This document shows positions 1 through 9,064 of a stretch of 64,000 nt of DNA, in pieces. The stretch is from Leptolyngbya sp. BC1307. GTDB taxonomy: Bacteria > Cyanobacteriota > Cyanobacteriia > Phormidesmidales > Phormidesmidaceae. Under the pieces are notes generated by a model. That model was not told the DNA's origin. It did no database searches and saw only the letters and a program-made list of their open reading frames with translations. The stretch is from assembly GCF_002286735.1 (NCBI RefSeq), contig NZ_NRTA01000005.1, positions 1-64,000 of the forward strand. The letters are read 5' to 3'. Within the stretch, counting starts at the first letter, position 1. Each line of letters begins with the position of its first letter. The translations under genes and the position numbers were made by a program.

Positions 1-2
1 AC

Positions 3-818
3 TATGCTTCGGCGAAGGTGTTGAGACCGTTTCGAGCGCAGGGTTTACATTTGATCAGCCGAGCGGCGATTTCCACCGTGGCGCATGCCGACTTTTCAGC
101 CAATTCGGATATTCGTGGACCCGGTCGGCCCAGAGTCTGGGGTTCTGACATAAAACTCAGAGAGCTATTTGCCCCGATGGATGCCTGCTCTCAAGCAGCC
201 GTTTGGCTCTATGGTCAACGTCAAACCGTGTACTATCAGTGCTTTAAATTCTATTGGGACAGTCCTGATGAATTAGTGTTGTTCGTGCTCACGCAACTGC
301 CCAATGGCAAACAGATTATTTTGCTCTCTAGTGACACCACACTCACCGGAGCGCAAGTGATTGAAGCCTATGGCTGGCGGTTCAAAATTGAGGTCAGCTT
401 TCGCTCATTAGTTCAGTTGCTTGGGGGCTTTGACTATCGCTTCTGGTTGCGCTCTATGACCAGAGCCTCTGGCTGGCCCAAGAATCTTATCTTGGCTGAC
501 TTCGATGCCGATTTCCAGGCAAAGGTTGCCATTAAAGTTGAAGCATTTGAGCGCTTCGTCAATCTCAATGCTATTGCCTTGGGGCTATTGCAAGTACTCG
601 CTTTAGAACTGCCTAACGTGGTTTGGGTACATTTTCCGCAATGGTTTCGGACGCTGCCAAAACATGGGTTGCCCAGCGAGCAAATTGTTCGAATGGCGCT
701 TCAGCATCTACAACCGGTGGTTTTATCAAAACGTAGGCCCAATCTACTTCTGGCTAAATTACTCGCTGCCAAAATTCAGCCCCCTGAACCCCAACAACAG
801 ATACCTTTGGCCGCATAA
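3..818 (+). CDS. DDE transposase, 3' part (IS4-like), start outside window
   Basis: The reading frame is open from the first bases of the window, so the first in-window start codon (GTG at 18) is probably internal and the N-terminus lies to the left. The C-terminal half carries a Y-x2-R-x3-E pattern (YGWRFKIE, about residue 115), which resembles the last catalytic glutamate region of IS4-type DDE transposases. A basic tail (KRRPNLLLAKLLAAK) follows. The element appears to end near 837, because the next sequence on the minus strand is a cut type I specificity gene. The IS family is an inference from the motif only. The left terminal repeat cannot be seen. Confidence 0.75.
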   Translation, partial: YASAKVLRPFRAQGLHLISRAAISTVAHADFSANSDIRGPGRPRVWGSDIKLRELFAPMDACSQAAVWLYGQRQTVYYQCFKFYWDSPDELVLFVLTQLPNGKQIILLSSDTTLTGAQVIEAYGWRFKIEVSFRSLVQLLGGFDYRFWLRSMTRASGWPKNLILADFDADFQAKVAIKVEAFERFVNLNAIALGLLQVLALELPNVVWVHFPQWFRTLPKHGLPSEQIVRMALQHLQPVVLSKRRPNLLLAKLLAAKIQPPEPQQQIPLAA

Positions 819-836
819 TTCTTCAACAGAAACTTA

Positions 837-1258
837 GGACTGTCTAGTTCATGAGCTTCTCTGCCTAAATTATGTTCAAGCAGTTGTTCTATCTTTTCGC
901 AAGCTACAGAAAACCTTTCTTGGCTCTGAATCGGAGGTAAAAAAATAGGAATTTTCTTCATCTCTCCTAGCTGAAGATCTTGAACGGCATTCCCCTTAGC
1001 ACGCCTTTGAGGAAGTGTCTGAACGTACTCTGTTCTCAGATAATGAAGTCCAAATATTGGAAGAATCTTGCTTGCTTCGAATACTAGCCGTGCAATATTT
1101 TGTGCAATAGATCCGTTTAGAAAAGTGCCCACGGCAATTACTTGTTTTAAGAATTTTTGATGTGATACGCCAGTTACACTTATCACCGCTTCGCAATCTG
1201 TGAGCGCTGATGACGAAGCCCTTTTATTTGCGCTAGTGAATGCCTGCGTATTTATCAA
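837..1258 (-). pseudogene. Type I restriction specificity subunit (HsdS) remnant cut by the IS
   Basis: The minus frame from 1258 encodes about 140 residues like the end of one HsdS target-recognition domain plus the conserved dimerisation helix: LQLGEMKKIPIFLPPIQSQ followed by a helix ending REAHELDS. Full HsdS proteins are about 400 residues with two such domains, so this is a fragment. After ELDS the frame runs into the IS end and adds an unrelated tail of about 20 residues before a stop at 776. The IS has therefore probably replaced the true C-terminus. No hsdM or hsdR is visible. The start is uncertain because the 5' part of the gene is also missing. Confidence 0.6.
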
Positions 1259-1982
1259 GATTCCCTGTATCGGATAGTTGATGCTCTTTAAAAGGGCTGA
1301 TACGCTACTGTTTACGCGATCACACCTCCGTCTGTTGCGGGTGCAGGTGCGATCGCCTAACTACCTCGAAAAATTTAGCCGCTACCGGCATTGGTTGGCC
1401 CCAATACCGATAGCTCGCCCCTAACACTGACTCAGAATTCCAAAACTCTAAGGCATTAAAAAATACCGAAGTCGCGAAAATGTACGTCTCCAGACAGGGC
1501 GGCGATATCGAAGTGCCGTCAGCATCACCGTGGCATATCTTCGAGCGAACCTTTCTACTACGTTAGTTGAGCCACAACTGCTTGTATGGCCGTCGTCTGA
1601 TGCAGACTCGCAGAGAAGGCTACGCCTACGTACGACGACGGCTAGCCATTTAGCCCTCAGCACATAGCGGTTCTAGCGATCGCTAATGCAGCCAGCTCTG
1701 TGGCCAAAGCTACAGTTGGCTAAAGGCTTCTGCATCCATCGCGAGCATGGGTAGACTGTCGTTCATGGTTTGTAACGTTGGCTGAGCGACCTCCAGCCGA
1801 GTCCTATGCAGCAACCACTTTTAGACCTCGAAGCCGATTGGCAACGGTGTTAGTACATCGGCTTTGCTGGCAGGCAATTTTAAAGGGATCGTGTCCTAGC
1901 GCAGAGCCTAACAGGTGAACTGGTTTGGCCTGCTAAACCGAGACTCACAAACAAGCTGGCTTCTGTCTCAGCGATACAACCG
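1259..1982. other. Gene-free stretch between IS/hsdS debris and the M16 peptidase pair
   Basis: No convincing coding region was found. A 71-codon minus ORF (1448-1663) is Arg-rich and resembles no family I know. A plus ORF starting at 1806 stops after 15 codons. The stretch holds HIP1 sites and an imperfect hairpin around 1690-1722 (AGCCA and TGGCT arms). It reads like decayed accessory DNA beside the IS. Confidence 0.5.
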
Positions 1983-3470
1983 TCATAGCTGAGCTGTCGG
2001 CTCTGGAATGGTGATGTCAACCGGGGTAATCTCAGCGCCCAAAGTCGCCAGCGCGGGGTTCATCCCAGCCATATCTCCCACTACAAGGGTGATGAGTTTG
2101 TCAGGCACCAGCGTTGCTTGTGCCGCCGCCAGCACCTGCTCAGTCGTCGCACTTTCTACCTGGTCTCTAAACTGAAAGACAAAATCCGACGGGTAGTCGT
2201 AATATTCGTAGCGAATCAGCCGCGACAGGGTTTGATTCGGCGTTTGAAAGTTAAAGACAAAGCTGTTCAGCACCGAGTCTTTAGCAAAGGCTAGCTCTGT
2301 CTCAGTAATCGGCTCTTGGCGCACTCTTTCTAGCTCTTTATACATCGACTGAATAAAGGGCACTGTCGCCTCAGAGCGCGTTTGGCCACCGCCGATAAAT
2401 AGACCGTTGTAGTCATAGCGAGGGCTCCAAAAAGCGTAGACGCTATAGGCCAGCCCCTGCCGCGAGCGAATCTCGTTGAACAACCGGCCCCCAAAGCCAT
2501 TTAGCACTTCGTTGAGAACGGCCATAGGCGCATAGTAAGGGCTACTTAGCTCACCGCCAATATGCCCAATTTGAATGTAGCTCTGAGTCAGCTGAGGCTG
2601 ATCTACCACGAATAGACCAGCTGTCTGCTGTTCGCCTGGTGGTGGCTCGCTCGCCGCTACAGCTTCCCCACTTTTCCACTGCCCTAATGTGCTATCGATC
2701 AGCGCCTTCATCTGAGCCGGGTCAAAGTCTCCGACGATTCCTAAAATCGTGTCTTCAGGTCTCAGCGCCTGCTGGTAAAACTCCACCACATCTTCACGGC
2801 TAATATTCTCCAAATTGGCATATTCTACCGTGCGAGCATAGGGGCTCTCATCGCCGTAAACCAGTTTGCGAAATTCTCGTGAGGCAATATCATCAGGCGA
2901 GTCGTTGCGGCGGGCAATTCCCCCGGCTGTGCGGCTTTTGATCAAAGCTACCTGTTCCTCATTAAAGGTCGGACGAACAATGACTTCCGCAAACAGATTA
3001 AAGACTTCAGCGAGATCTTCGCTCAGGGTAGAAAAGCTGGCGCTGCCTGCCGTATCGCTAATGCCGGTTTCTACAGAAGCAGCTCGCTGCTCCAGCATCT
3101 GACTGAGTTCGTCGGGCGAATGAGTGGCTGTACCGCCCAAACGCATCGCTTCGCCTGCAATATCCGCTAGCCCAACCTGCTCTGGAGACACCAGGTAGCT
3201 ACCCGTGCGAAAAGTCGCTGAGCCGCTGACTAAGGGCAAGTCGTGATCTTCCATCAGGTAAACCACCAGACCGTTGTCTAGTGCGTAGCGCTCATACTCA
3301 GGGATCTGAATGTCTCCCAAAGGCGGAAAAACCAGCTCATCGTAAGGCTTGGCCTCTATTGCCTGAGCGGGCTCAGACCAGCCTAAGGTCAGCAGCACCG
3401 AAAGAGTAGCAGCCGCTAAAAACAGCAGGGGCAAAAGACGTTTGCGCGTGCGCCGTGAGATCAAACCCAT
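1983..3470 (-). CDS. M16 family peptidase-like protein without the zinc motif
   Basis: The product is 495 aa and secreted: an Arg-rich N-terminus, then a hydrophobic segment ending at AQA (about residue 37). Two M16 lobes follow. The N-terminal lobe has the usual YALDNGLVVYLMEDHDLP start, but the place where HxxEH should stand reads ADIAGEAMRLGGT, so the zinc ligands are absent. The C-terminal lobe keeps the R/Y region (FNEIRSRQGLAYSVYAFWSP). In this family an inactive subunit commonly pairs with an active one, and the gene just upstream (3530-5314) encodes an HxxEH member. The two probably form a periplasmic heterodimer. The genes lie 59 bp apart on the same strand, so co-transcription is likely. 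Confidence 0.85.
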   Translation of the reverse strand: MGLISRRTRKRLLPLLFLAAATLSVLLTLGWSEPAQAIEAKPYDELVFPPLGDIQIPEYERYALDNGLVVYLMEDHDLPLVSGSATFRTGSYLVSPEQVGLADIAGEAMRLGGTATHSPDELSQMLEQRAASVETGISDTAGSASFSTLSEDLAEVFNLFAEVIVRPTFNEEQVALIKSRTAGGIARRNDSPDDIASREFRKLVYGDESPYARTVEYANLENISREDVVEFYQQALRPEDTILGIVGDFDPAQMKALIDSTLGQWKSGEAVAASEPPPGEQQTAGLFVVDQPQLTQSYIQIGHIGGELSSPYYAPMAVLNEVLNGFGGRLFNEIRSRQGLAYSVYAFWSPRYDYNGLFIGGGQTRSEATVPFIQSMYKELERVRQEPITETELAFAKDSVLNSFVFNFQTPNQTLSRLIRYEYYDYPSDFVFQFRDQVESATTEQVLAAAQATLVPDKLITLVVGDMAGMNPALATLGAEITPVDITIPEPTAQL

Positions 3471-3529
3471 AGATTTTCTTGATGACTCGCTGAATGACTT
3501 TGGATGATTGAATGGAACGATTGAGCCGC

Positions 3530-5314
3530 TTACCGAACTGTCTTAGGCACAGGGGTTGCTTTCGCGTCGGGCATGGTCTCAGATGGGGGGGAGCTAGCGG
3601 GCTCCGTCGAGGGCTCAGCCGTTTGACCGGTAGATTGATCGGGGGATGAGTCGGGGCTTGCTGGCGGCACTGGCGAAACATCACTTGGCGGCGGAGCAGG
3701 TGCGGTCTGGCCCGCAGAAATCAGCTTGCCCACGGTTTGATTGGCCGGGCGAAAGGTTGCTTGGGCTACGCGCTGCACATCGGCAGCACTAACCGCTTCA
3801 ATCTCCTGAAGCTCTGCAAAAACATTGCGCCAGTCGCCGGTCTTGGCTTCGTATTCGCTCAGCAGGCTGGCCATGCCCTGGTTAGAATCTAGCTGTTGCA
3901 ATAAGCCAGCTCTGGCCTGGGTTTTTACCCGCTCTAGGGTAGCTTCGTCTACGGGCTCCTGCTGTAAACGGGTGAGTTCGGCTTCTACGCCGACGGCTAG
4001 CTCCTCTACTGTGTGCCCCGGAGCAGTCAGACCGTACAGCAGTAGGACTGTCGGTTGGCGATCACCCGGAAATCCATTTGCGCTACCCACATCCAGCGCG
4101 ATTTGTGGCTCCACCAGTGCCTTGTACAGGCGAGCCGTGCGTCCGCCCGTTAAGATGCTGTCGATCATGCTGTAGACGACATGATCCGGGTCATTAATTC
4201 CTGGCCGGTGGTAGCCCTCCAAATACCAGGGCTGAGAGATCAGCTCCAGGGTAAAGCTATTCGGCTGTTGCTGCTCAGCTTCGTCAACGACTAGCTCGGG
4301 CGGCGTAGTGCGAGACTGGTAGCGGCCAAAATAAGCCTCAGCTAGCTGCTTGACCTGGTTGGGGTCAACGTCGCCAACGACGGCGGCAATCAGGTTGCTT
4401 GGGCCGTAGTACTGGTCAAAAAATGCCTGCACATCAGCGCGGGTCGCCTTGCGCAGATCTTCCATGTAGCCGATTACCGGACGACGGTAGGGATTGTTGG
4501 TAAAGGCAACTTCCGAAAACCGCTCCACCATCTGGCCGATCGGTGAATTATCAACGCGCATCCGGCGCTCTTCTAAGATCACCTCTTTTTCTTTGTAAAA
4601 CTCTCGAAAAACAGGGTCGAGGAAGCGCTCAGATTCGAGTGAAAACCACAGCTCTAGCTTATTAGAAGGCAGATTGTAAAAGTAACGGGTGGCATCGGCA
4701 GAGGTGGTCGCGTTTAGCCCAGTGCCCCCCGTCTGCTCAATAATTTGACCAAACTTATTTTGTTCGACATAGCTCGCGGCTTCTGCCTGAATGTCTTCAA
4801 AGCGCGATCGCAGCTCAGCTGCCTTAGCCTCATCGCCAGCGGCCTCTGCCGCCAGCAGCTGGTCAAAAACCTGATCGAGCTTGTCCAGTGCTTTTTTCTC
4901 AGCAGCATAGTCGCGGGTACCGATGCGGGTAGTCCCCTTAAAAGCTAAATGCTCCAGATAGTGAGCAATGCCCGTTTTCCCGTCTTCTTCGTAGGCCGAG
5001 CCGACATTGGCATAGAGCATCACCGAGACGATAGGAGCCTCGTGCTGCTCTAGCACGATAAATTTCATGCCGTTGTCAAGGGTGAACTCAGTCACCTCTT
5101 CGGCAACCCGGTCTAGATAGGGCTGAATCGAGTTGACAGGCTGAGCCAGGGCCGGGGGAGCAGAAGCGCTAATGCCAAACCAGCAGATCAAAAAAACAGC
5201 CACTAACCGCGTTCGGTATGGCTGTCGCTGAAGCAATATGAAGACCTGCGGTACTGCGCGGTAGCGGCCCCGAAAAAAACGCCACAAAAAGCCAGGGAGG
5301 CGGGAAAAACCCAT
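3530..5314 (-). CDS. M16 family zinc peptidase, catalytic partner
   Basis: This is a secreted zinc protease of the pitrilysin/insulinase family. I chose ATG 5314 (594 aa) over an upstream GTG at 5341 because AGG stands 5 bases before the ATG and nothing like a ribosome site precedes the GTG. A basic stretch and hydrophobic helix ending ALAQ (about residue 58) form the export signal. HYLEH at residues 118-122 is the inverted zinc motif, and the distal Glu is in the KEKEVILEERR helix. The C-terminal 60 residues are Pro/Ser/Thr-rich and disordered. An insert of about 60 residues after KGTTRIGTRDYAAEKK looks helical. It probably acts in the periplasm on small peptides with the inactive homologue encoded next. 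Confidence 0.9.
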   Translation of the reverse strand: MGFSRLPGFLWRFFRGRYRAVPQVFILLQRQPYRTRLVAVFLICWFGISASAPPALAQPVNSIQPYLDRVAEEVTEFTLDNGMKFIVLEQHEAPIVSVMLYANVGSAYEEDGKTGIAHYLEHLAFKGTTRIGTRDYAAEKKALDKLDQVFDQLLAAEAAGDEAKAAELRSRFEDIQAEAASYVEQNKFGQIIEQTGGTGLNATTSADATRYFYNLPSNKLELWFSLESERFLDPVFREFYKEKEVILEERRMRVDNSPIGQMVERFSEVAFTNNPYRRPVIGYMEDLRKATRADVQAFFDQYYGPSNLIAAVVGDVDPNQVKQLAEAYFGRYQSRTTPPELVVDEAEQQQPNSFTLELISQPWYLEGYHRPGINDPDHVVYSMIDSILTGGRTARLYKALVEPQIALDVGSANGFPGDRQPTVLLLYGLTAPGHTVEELAVGVEAELTRLQQEPVDEATLERVKTQARAGLLQQLDSNQGMASLLSEYEAKTGDWRNVFAELQEIEAVSAADVQRVAQATFRPANQTVGKLISAGQTAPAPPPSDVSPVPPASPDSSPDQSTGQTAEPSTEPASSPPSETMPDAKATPVPKTVR

Positions 5315-5440
5315 AGAACCTAAGTTGTTTCTGCAAAACACTGCTTACTAGCATAGGTTTTTTTGCAAGATTCAGGGAGTCTTTATCGCTACCAACCCAC
5401 TTAATTTAGAGCAGTCAACATTAGGCAGCTAAAAACGGAG

Positions 5441-5761
5441 CTAGTCTTTAGTCACGTTAGACATAGCCAGGTGCCACTCGGAGCGTTGGCTCCGCTTATA
5501 GGCGCTAAAGCCACCCAGCAGAGCAGTGACGACGCCGATAGTGACGGCAATGACGACCATGCCTTCGAGGCGATCGCCCCCGCCAAAGACTGCCAAGAAC
5601 CAACTGGCCTGGACATAGCAGGGCTGAGCGATTGAGGCAACAGGCGACGCTTGCAGTACCAGCAGCCCGCCCATCAAAGTACTCAGAGCGAAAATCGAGA
5701 GCAAAAAGCCAGCTAGCAAGGTAACCACCAGCGACCGGAGAAAATGTAATAAGGTAGCCAT
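5441..5761 (-). CDS. Small membrane protein, unknown function
   Basis: From ATG 5761 the gene encodes 106 aa with two clear transmembrane helices: LVVTLLAGFLLSIFALSTLM and, after a soluble stretch, MVVIAVTIGVVTALLGGFSAY, then a basic tail. The longer reading frame starting at 5875 has no membrane or domain signal in its first 38 residues, so I prefer the internal ATG. I do not recognise the family. It stands alone between the M16 pair and the divergent MlaE-like gene, and the codon use is ordinary for the window. Confidence 0.6.
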   Translation of the reverse strand: MATLLHFLRSLVVTLLAGFLLSIFALSTLMGGLLVLQASPVASIAQPCYVQASWFLAVFGGGDRLEGMVVIAVTIGVVTALLGGFSAYKRSQRSEWHLAMSNVTKD

Positions 5762-6006
5762 AAATGACAGAGGAACGCTGCGTTCCTTCCTTTCAGTTGC
5801 GTTTAGCGGTTCAGTCTTCCAAGGCCATACCAACCCGCAGGGAAGGAGCCAAGCATGTAAGATTAGACCTTGCAACGCTGATTTCGCTCCGCCTACCGAT
5901 CACCGCCTACCGATCACCATAGAGGATGTATTTTGCGAACCCCAGCGTCCTTGAGAAATCTTAAATTTTCATAAAACATCGTTGCTAAGTCCTGTAAACG
6001 ATTCTC

Positions 6007-6801
6007 ATGAACCGCTCCCTTCTTCCCGCTAATCTCACACTTTGGCTACGGCGGCTACTGGCGGCTATTTTTCTAGGCGGGCAGGTGCTGATTCATGTCA
6101 TATCCCGGCCTATTCATCGCCGCAATACCATTGAGCAGATGGCCGCAGTCGGGCCGCAGTCTCTCATTATTTCTCTGGTGACGGCGCTGTTCGTTGCGAT
6201 GGTCTTTACAATTCAGGTAGCCAGGGAATTTATCAACTTTGGGGCGACGAGTGCGATTGGCGGCATTTTGGCCCTGACCCTATCGCGAGAGCTAGCACCG
6301 GTGCTGACGGCTGTGGTGATTGCCGGTCGGGTGGGCTCCTCCTTTGCCGCCGAAATCGGCACTATGCGAGTAACAGAGCAAATTGATGCCTTGCAAATGC
6401 TGAAGAGTGATCCCGTAGACTATCTGGTCATTCCCCGGGTAATTGCTTGTGCCCTGATGCTGCCACTGCTGAATGTGCTGTCTTTTATCACCGGTATGAT
6501 GGGAGGGTTGCTCGTCACAACCACCCTCTACGGTATTTCTTCGAGCGTATTTATCACCTCAGCGCGTAACTTTCTCACCATTTGGGATTTGGCCAGTTCT
6601 TTAATTAAAGCCGTGGTCTTTGGCATTTTGATCGCGGTTGTCGGCTCTAGCTGGGGACTGACGACGACGGGCGGCGCTAAGGGCGTGGGGCAATCGACGA
6701 CGACGGCTGTCGTCACCTCCTTATTGGCAATTTTTGTGACGAATTTCTTTATGTCTTGGCTGATGTTCCAGGGCACCGGTAGCGCCTTTATCGGTAAGTA
6801 G
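6007..6801 (+). CDS. MlaE family ABC lipid transporter permease (Ycf63-like)
   Basis: The product (264 aa) is a membrane permease of the MlaE/TGD1 family, which moves phospholipid or other lipid between envelope membranes together with an MlaF-type ATPase and an MCE protein. Diagnostic stretches are IEQMAAVGPQSLIISLVTALFVAMV, SRELAPVLTAVVIAGRVGSSFAAEIGTMRVTEQIDAL and the C-terminal GLTTTGGAKGVGQSTTTAVV. About five hydrophobic segments are visible and the length is normal. No ATPase or MCE gene is adjacent, which is common in cyanobacteria. The next gene, a DUF3119 membrane protein on the same strand after 55 bp, may be co-transcribed. Confidence 0.92.
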   Translation: MNRSLLPANLTLWLRRLLAAIFLGGQVLIHVISRPIHRRNTIEQMAAVGPQSLIISLVTALFVAMVFTIQVAREFINFGATSAIGGILALTLSRELAPVLTAVVIAGRVGSSFAAEIGTMRVTEQIDALQMLKSDPVDYLVIPRVIACALMLPLLNVLSFITGMMGGLLVTTTLYGISSSVFITSARNFLTIWDLASSLIKAVVFGILIAVVGSSWGLTTTGGAKGVGQSTTTAVVTSLLAIFVTNFFMSWLMFQGTGSAFIGK

Positions 6802-6856
6802 CTCACAGCTGCCGTTTTTAGCTACCGTTTTGTTTTTAGCTTGAGAGGTAATTTCT

Positions 6857-7252
6857 ATGACGACCGCACCAGCCGCCTCGATTACGCTCAATCCTAGCTA
6901 CAGGCTACCGATTGGCATTGTTCTACTTTCCCTACCGGTCCTGTTCATTCAGCTAGGACTGGGTCTTGCTCTAGCCTTATTAGGTCTCTTCTTGCTCTAT
7001 CAGAGCACCACCATTCGGCTTGTCTTTACCCCCACCGACCTGGAAGTCAGGCGAAATGATCGCTTGCTGAAGACTTTTCCCTATGCTGAGTGGCTAAACT
7101 GGCAGGTATTTTGGCCTTCTGTCCCGATTCTTTTTTACTTTAAAGAAGTCAACAGCATTCACTTCTTACCGGTGCTGTTTGATCCGCAGCAGCTGCGCGA
7201 GTGTCTAGATACGTACTGCGGTGACTGTGCTGAAACGCGATCGCAATCCTAA
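6857..7252 (+). CDS. DUF3119 family membrane protein
   Basis: The product is 131 aa and of unknown function. Residues 18-50 form a hydrophobic hairpin (PIGIVLLSLPVLFIQLGLGLALALLGLFLLY). A PH-like soluble part follows, with the TDLEVRRNDRLLKTFPYAEWLNWQVFW pattern seen in cyanobacterial and plastid DUF3119 proteins. It follows the MlaE-like gene on the same strand, which suggests a membrane-lipid connection, but that is inference only. Its TAA overlaps the TAG of plsY on the other strand within CTAA (7249-7252). Confidence 0.85.
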   Translation: MTTAPAASITLNPSYRLPIGIVLLSLPVLFIQLGLGLALALLGLFLLYQSTTIRLVFTPTDLEVRRNDRLLKTFPYAEWLNWQVFWPSVPILFYFKEVNSIHFLPVLFDPQQLRECLDTYCGDCAETRSQS

Positions 7253-7887
7253 TTGCCAAACGTCTTAGGTTCGGTGCCAGCAAACAGGCGAGCAATATTG
7301 CTGTGATGGCGATACACCACATAGCAGCCACCGGCGATCGCTAACAAAACATAGGCTGTTGGCTGCTGAGTCACTAGCATAAAAACGGTCGCCGATAGAG
7401 CGGCTGCGATCGAACCGACCGAAACCGTCCGCGAAACACCCAAGGCCACCGCAAAGACCGCAGCCGTTCCTAAACCAACCGGCCAGGCCAACGCTAGCAG
7501 TACGCCCAGACCAGTCGCTGCCGACTTGCCGCCCGTAAAACCCAGCCACACCGACTTGCTATGGCCTAACAAAGCTAAAAATGCCGCCAGCACGTGAGTC
7601 CATGGCTCCCAGGCTAGCGGTATCTGGCCGCGCAGCGCGGTCGCTACTAACCAAATCATCCCCGTTACTGCTAGCAGTCCCTTGACCAGATCAATCAGCA
7701 GCGCCGCTGTACCTGCCGCTTTGCCGACCACCCGAAACACGTTGGTTGCGCCCGTATTGCCAGACCCATGCTCGCGAATATCTACACCCAGGAGCGCTTT
7801 TGTCAGCAAAAAGCCCGTCGGAATGGAGCCCAGTAAGTACGCGCCCAGCAGCCCTAGTAGCAATATCGCGAGAGTAGACCCAGACAT
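7249..7887 (-). CDS. plsY: Acyl-phosphate glycerol-3-phosphate acyltransferase PlsY
   Basis: PlsY moves the acyl group from acyl-phosphate to sn-glycerol-3-phosphate, the first committed step of membrane glycerolipid synthesis, at the inner membrane. The 212-aa protein has the family's loops in order: LGSIPTGFLLTK, REHGSGNTGATNVFR (glycerol-phosphate binding), GHSKSVWLGFTGGKSAATGLGVLL and HHSNIARLFAGTEPK. Five to seven hydrophobic helices are visible and the length is normal. It converges on the DUF3119 gene with overlapping stop codons, leaving no room for a terminator between them. Confidence 0.95.
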   Translation of the reverse strand: MSGSTLAILLLGLLGAYLLGSIPTGFLLTKALLGVDIREHGSGNTGATNVFRVVGKAAGTAALLIDLVKGLLAVTGMIWLVATALRGQIPLAWEPWTHVLAAFLALLGHSKSVWLGFTGGKSAATGLGVLLALAWPVGLGTAAVFAVALGVSRTVSVGSIAAALSATVFMLVTQQPTAYVLLAIAGGCYVVYRHHSNIARLFAGTEPKTFGN

Positions 7888-7928
7888 AGCAGTCGCTTAA
7901 ATAATTGTCTTAAAGATTAGTCTTAAAG

Positions 7929-8978
7929 CTAATAGTAGTCGTAGTCGGTAGACGGATTGGCCGGGTCAGGGGCAAATCCTAACCACAGCGGAAACTGTAA
8001 CAGTGAGAGGCTGACTTTGTCCTCCGCTTCATCCATGACCAAAAAGGGAATGCGGCCACTGTCCATCAGGCGCTCGGCCCGCTGAGTCATTGGCTCAGAT
8101 GCTTCAAACAGCATGACGCCGCGATTCGTGCCAAAGTCGGCGCGGGCAATGCCCAGGCAATCTTGCAGCCAGCGTCGCCATTCGCCCAGACGCTCGGGGG
8201 TCGTTGCCAGCACCAGCACGCAGAGCCGACGGTCATAGATCGAATACAGGCAGGAGATCGCGGCTGACGCAACCAGCACATTTTGCAGACGGCTACCCAT
8301 GCTCTTAACCGCGCCGCGCCCAGCCTGGGTAAAAAACCAGTTAGATACTCGGTCGGCATGAACAGGTTCAAAGGTGCGGCGTAGCTGCCAGGGCGGGCCG
8401 TAATAATCGGGGCGAGTCCGATATTGATCGAGCAGACTGCTGATGCGATCGCGCTGCTCGGCAAATCGTTGGGCTGCCAAAGGCACAATCTCAGTGTCTT
8501 CTGAAGCCGGCGCTACCGGTGTCGCTGGGGCCACCGGTTCAGGGGCAATCGGGGCGATGTCCATCTGTTCAGCAGCCGAAGCCAGATCTTGCAAGCTGCC
8601 GGCCAGATACTCCTTAAAGCCCTGTACGCGAATGGCAATGTCTTGAGAAACACCGGCAAAGCTAGAGCGCATTTCTATAGCTATCCGCTCTTTGCGCCGC
8701 TCTAGCTGCTCAATCTCTCGCTGCAAATCTCGCCGCTTGCTCTCTAGCTCTTGCAGCCCTTGACGCACCATCTGATCAACATCTGCCTGTGCGCCCGCCG
8801 AGGGGCTTCTCAAGGGTTGCCCTGAGGTCAGACTGCTGCTCCGACTGCGATCGCGCTGTAGTTCAAGCGGTGTCCGAGACGTTGGAGCGGTTTCAGCATT
8901 AGCGGTTTCAGCATTAGGAGGGGCCGTCTCACCGCTGGCTGCTTCTGAATTTTCGTAGGGCGTATCTTCTGGAGGCAT
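7929..8978 (-). CDS. DUF3086 domain protein, cyanobacterial, function unknown
   Basis: The product is 349 aa. The N-terminal 75 residues are Ala/Thr/Glu-rich and disordered, with a near-repeat (ETAPPNAETANAETAP). A long coiled coil follows at about residues 78-125 (QELESKRRDLQREIEQLERRK). The C-terminal half is globular (YYGPPWQLRRTFEPVHADRVSNWFFTQAGRGAVKSMGSRLQN) and matches my memory of the cyanobacteria-restricted DUF3086. No catalytic motif is evident. It lies 86 bp downstream of proC and 41 bp upstream of plsY on the same strand. Confidence 0.8.
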   Translation of the reverse strand: MPPEDTPYENSEAASGETAPPNAETANAETAPTSRTPLELQRDRSRSSSLTSGQPLRSPSAGAQADVDQMVRQGLQELESKRRDLQREIEQLERRKERIAIEMRSSFAGVSQDIAIRVQGFKEYLAGSLQDLASAAEQMDIAPIAPEPVAPATPVAPASEDTEIVPLAAQRFAEQRDRISSLLDQYRTRPDYYGPPWQLRRTFEPVHADRVSNWFFTQAGRGAVKSMGSRLQNVLVASAAISCLYSIYDRRLCVLVLATTPERLGEWRRWLQDCLGIARADFGTNRGVMLFEASEPMTQRAERLMDSGRIPFLVMDEAEDKVSLSLLQFPLWLGFAPDPANPSTDYDYY

Positions 8979-9064
8979 GGGCGCAGGCTATGGGGGCTGT
9001 CGGGGCGTTTGAGAGGACTGACTAAATTGGATTGATTAGAAGAAGCAGATAGCCGAAGAAAGCC

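Noticed and set aside
1448-1663. 71-codon minus ORF in the decayed left region
   Set aside because: Arg-rich composition, no ribosome site or family resemblance; lies in junk-like DNA.
1806-1853. Short plus ORF MQQPLLDLEADW
   Set aside because: Stops after 15 codons; too short and no ribosome site to call a gene.
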